A stretch of DNA of 40,027 nt from Candidatus Shapirobacteria bacterium (GTDB lineage Bacteria > Patescibacteriota > Microgenomatia > UBA12405 > JAUWLS01), in NCBI GenBank assembly GCA_030613565.1, contig JAUWLS010000007.1, positions 1 through 40,027 on the forward strand, read 5' to 3'. Of the stretch, positions 38,037-40,027 are shown piece after piece. Numbering within the stretch: position 1 is the stretch's first letter; each line of letters opens with the position of its first letter. The notes beneath the pieces were generated by a model. It had not been told where the DNA came from and made no database searches. It saw only the letters and a program-made list of their open reading frames with translations. A program made the translations under genes and the position numbers.

Positions 38037-39161
38037 TTAGAACAAAAGATTCTTGTAGACAGCAAGTGTTTTTTGAGAAGTTTTTTTCCAAGAGTATTTT
38101 TGGGTTTGTTTGGTTCCTAATTCAATCATTTGTTTTCTTTCTTTAGATGAGGTGTTTAGGGAGTTAATGTGTTTTTGAAGAGTGGTCTGGTCGTCTGGAT
38201 CAAAGTAGAGAGCTCCTGGACCATAGACCTCAGGAAGACAACTACTATTACTACTAATCACTGGACAAGAGCAGTTCATGGCTTCAAGACCAGTAAGACC
38301 AAAGCCTTCAATTTTACTAGGATGAACCAAGGCCAGAGCGTCTTTGTAGAGAGCAACGACAGTTTTGTCTGAAGGAAAGTCTAAAAGTTTTACTTGCTTT
38401 TCTAATTTCATAGATTCGACTTTTTCTTTGGTTTTTTCCCAGAAGTTGTTTTTCTTGGAACAGATATAAAGATAGACAGAGGGAATGTTTTTGAGAGCTT
38501 TTAAAACGATGTCGATGTTTTTGTGGGGATAAAGGTTTCCAGTGTAAACAAGGTAGGGTTTTTTGATGTCATATTTTTGATCCAGTTTGGATTTTTTTTG
38601 GCATAGTTTTTCAAAATTAGGGTCAACTGCTTCGTGGGTGACAGTGATTTCCTGATGAGGTTTTTTAAACTTTTTGACCAGAAAGTCTTTCCAGTAAAAA
38701 CTAGGAACAATGAGATGGTTTTTTTGGATTACTTGTCTGGTTAAGGTCTTGTAAGCTAGGAATTTTAACCAGTAGATGGCAGGAGAACGAGTTGTAGTTT
38801 TGGACCCCTTAGATTGGTGTTTAATAAGGTCGTGGAGGGTAATGACAGAAGGTCCTGACCAGAATAGAGGACGGTTAAAGTGAGGGAAGTGGACAAGATC
38901 TGGTTTTAGTTTTGCTAAAAGAGGAGGGATAAGGATTTGTTCTTTTATTGAGTAGTGAGGAATGTTTACGGGAATCAGGTTAAAATCTCTTTTTAGATCT
39001 TTTTTTACAAAGTCATGATTTTTTTGATCAACCAGAAGGGTGAACCTAAAAGAAGGACTGTCTTTAGGAAAGTTTTTTAAGAGGTTTTGAATGTAGCGAC
39101 CAATTCCAGTGTGTTGAGGTCCGTATAGTCGGGCGTCAAAGACGATATGTTTTTTATTCAT
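38037..39161 (-). CDS. GT4-family glycosyltransferase
   Basis: 374 aa. FDARLYGPQHTGIGRYIQN is a typical N-terminal loop of mannosyltransferase-like GT4 enzymes. LVHFPHFNRPLF and VITLHDLI follow. The donor site is VYTGNLYPHKNIDIVLKAL then SKIEGFGLTGLEAMNCSCPV. It resembles mannosyl- or rhamnosyltransferases with the GIGRY motif. It starts 1 nt after the GT2 gene, one operon with it. Confidence 0.9.
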   Translation of the reverse strand: MNKKHIVFDARLYGPQHTGIGRYIQNLLKNFPKDSPSFRFTLLVDQKNHDFVKKDLKRDFNLIPVNIPHYSIKEQILIPPLLAKLKPDLVHFPHFNRPLFWSGPSVITLHDLIKHQSKGSKTTTRSPAIYWLKFLAYKTLTRQVIQKNHLIVPSFYWKDFLVKKFKKPHQEITVTHEAVDPNFEKLCQKKSKLDQKYDIKKPYLVYTGNLYPHKNIDIVLKALKNIPSVYLYICSKKNNFWEKTKEKVESMKLEKQVKLLDFPSDKTVVALYKDALALVHPSKIEGFGLTGLEAMNCSCPVISSNSSCLPEVYGPGALYFDPDDQTTLQKHINSLNTSSKERKQMIELGTKQTQKYSWKKTSQKTLAVYKNLLF

Positions 39162-39162
39162 T

Positions 39163-40027
39163 TTAGAAAAATTTTGCTTTGATAATGCGCATGGTCTCTA
39201 GGACTTTTATGGTGGACAGAACTGAAAAGGTTAAGAAAGAGGGATATTTTTTCTGGTAGTGTTTTTGATAAAAGATACGCATGGCGTTGGTGGAGGCTTT
39301 GGCGGATCTAACCTTAGTTTGACGAGAAGCGGAGGATTTTTTTTGAGAATGAGATTTAATACCGGAAGATATGCCTTGATAATGGTCTACTTTATATTGG
39401 GGTAAAAAATAGAGGGGGAGGTTCTTTTTAAAAAGACGATAAGAAAAATCGAGGTCTTCCCCGTACCAAAGATAGTCTTTATCCCACCAATTAAGATCAT
39501 GGCCAACCTTGGTTCTTATGAGAAAGTAGGCGCCAGTACAAGACTCTATGGCGTGGGGTTTGTCTTTAGGAAGGTGGCCTAGAAAATAACCGGAGAACAA
39601 AGAAGATGTGGGAAAGAGTTTCGAAATCCCTGAAAAATGACAGAAAGAGCGCCAAGGGGTGGGAAAGCCTCGGTGACATTCGGGTTGTAGTTTGCCAGTG
39701 GCAACAAGGCGGAGAAAACAGGTGGCAGCGGCAATCTGGGGGTTTTTCTCAAGAAAAGAAACAGGCCCTGAAAGGGAGTTTTTGAAAAGGATGGTGTCTG
39801 GGTTTAAAAAAAGAGTGTATTTTCCTTTTAGATGAGGAATGGCTTTATTGTTTCCTTTTGAAAAACCAATGTTTTTTTTGAGAGGAAGATAAAGGATGTC
39901 CAGTTTTTTCTTCTCTGCTGCCTTTTTTGAAATGGCAACATCTAATGATATGGGACCTTCTATTATAGCTTCTCCTATCTGCTTCCTGTCTGCCATTTTA
40001 GATAAGACAGCATTTTGATAACCAGAC
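39163..40027 (-). CDS. GT2-family glycosyltransferase, 5' end cut by the window edge
   Basis: At least 288 codons are visible. The frame stays open to the right edge, so the Met at 39996 is internal rather than the start. Missing is the usual N-terminal Rossmann strand and VDNxSxD motif. Present are KKNIGFSKGNNKAI, the DxD-type LFLNPDTILF, the acceptor-site stretch SCTGAYFLIRTKVG and the catalytic-base region YGEDLDFSYRLF. These match rhamnosyl/galactosyl GT2 enzymes that act on lipid-linked glycans. A basic, Ser/Lys-rich segment follows near residue 225. It leads the polysaccharide operon as far as can be seen. Confidence 0.88.
   Translation of the reverse strand, partial: SGYQNAVLSKMADRKQIGEAIIEGPISLDVAISKKAAEKKKLDILYLPLKKNIGFSKGNNKAIPHLKGKYTLFLNPDTILFKNSLSGPVSFLEKNPQIAAATCFLRLVATGKLQPECHRGFPTPWRSFCHFSGISKLFPTSSLFSGYFLGHLPKDKPHAIESCTGAYFLIRTKVGHDLNWWDKDYLWYGEDLDFSYRLFKKNLPLYFLPQYKVDHYQGISSGIKSHSQKKSSASRQTKVRSAKASTNAMRIFYQKHYQKKYPSFLTFSVLSTIKVLETMRIIKAKFF

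Noticed and set aside
1-40027. CRISPR arrays, insertion sequences, integrases, rRNA genes
   Set aside because: No direct-repeat/spacer array, transposase or integrase frame, or rRNA-like sequence was found on reading through.

Overview
The window looks like a chromosome fragment of a Candidate Phyla Radiation (Patescibacteria) bacterium, most likely in or near Microgenomates. The evidence is low GC, tightly packed genes with 1-35 nt overlaps, very short proteins for their families (RecO, FtsQ, MurE), a DUF4012 protein beside glycosyltransferases, and small orphan proteins. TGA works as a stop at the ATGA junctions rsmH/ftsL and ftsW/murG, so this is not a lineage that reads TGA as glycine. 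Most promoters I can read place a -10 hexamer only 6-9 nt before the start codon, which suggests widespread leaderless mRNA. The mraZ start, with a clear Shine-Dalgarno sequence, is the exception. No stretch over 300 bases lacks a gene or RNA.

Layout. 29-2506 (+): secreted lectin-like/LCAT-like lipase, then tRNA-Val(CAC). 2612-5657: an orphan 58-aa protein, a DsbA-like thioredoxin, signal peptidase I, ParB, a 65-aa orphan and ribosomal protein L27. 5661-9938 (-): L21, RodA and IleRS, with a tandem hairpin/terminator module upstream of ileS. 10093-12263 (-): accessory group of HD-domain, SGNH hydrolase, YdcF-like and cupin proteins.

12303-29695 (-, one + gene): a division and cell wall (dcw) cluster in transcription order mraZ, rsmH, ftsL, ftsI, murE, ATE/FemAB-like transferase, murC/mpl, murA, zinc ribbon, mraY, NlpC/P60 protein, [LysW-like carrier on +], PLP enzyme, ATP-grasp ligase, ftsW, murG, ftsQ, ftsA, ftsZ. 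Canonical wall and division genes are interleaved with an aminoacyl-transferase-like protein, a fold-type II PLP enzyme, an ATP-grasp ligase and a LysW-type amino-group carrier. Together these could be an undescribed route that makes or attaches an unusual amino acid for peptidoglycan. This is the best candidate for a new system in the window, but the link is inferred from context only. Several core wall enzymes also carry unusual residues (MurA Asp115, MraY without the His triad, MurE without its N-terminal domain, FtsZ with Cys in the GTP loop).

29815-32625: lipoprotein, glycyl-tRNA synthetase, a small membrane protein and a small gene with an apparent frameshift. 32627-40027 (-): an envelope polysaccharide operon (GT2, two GT4, GDP-mannose pyrophosphorylase, phosphoglycosyl transferase, DUF4012 protein) ending in recO; its first gene runs off the right edge.
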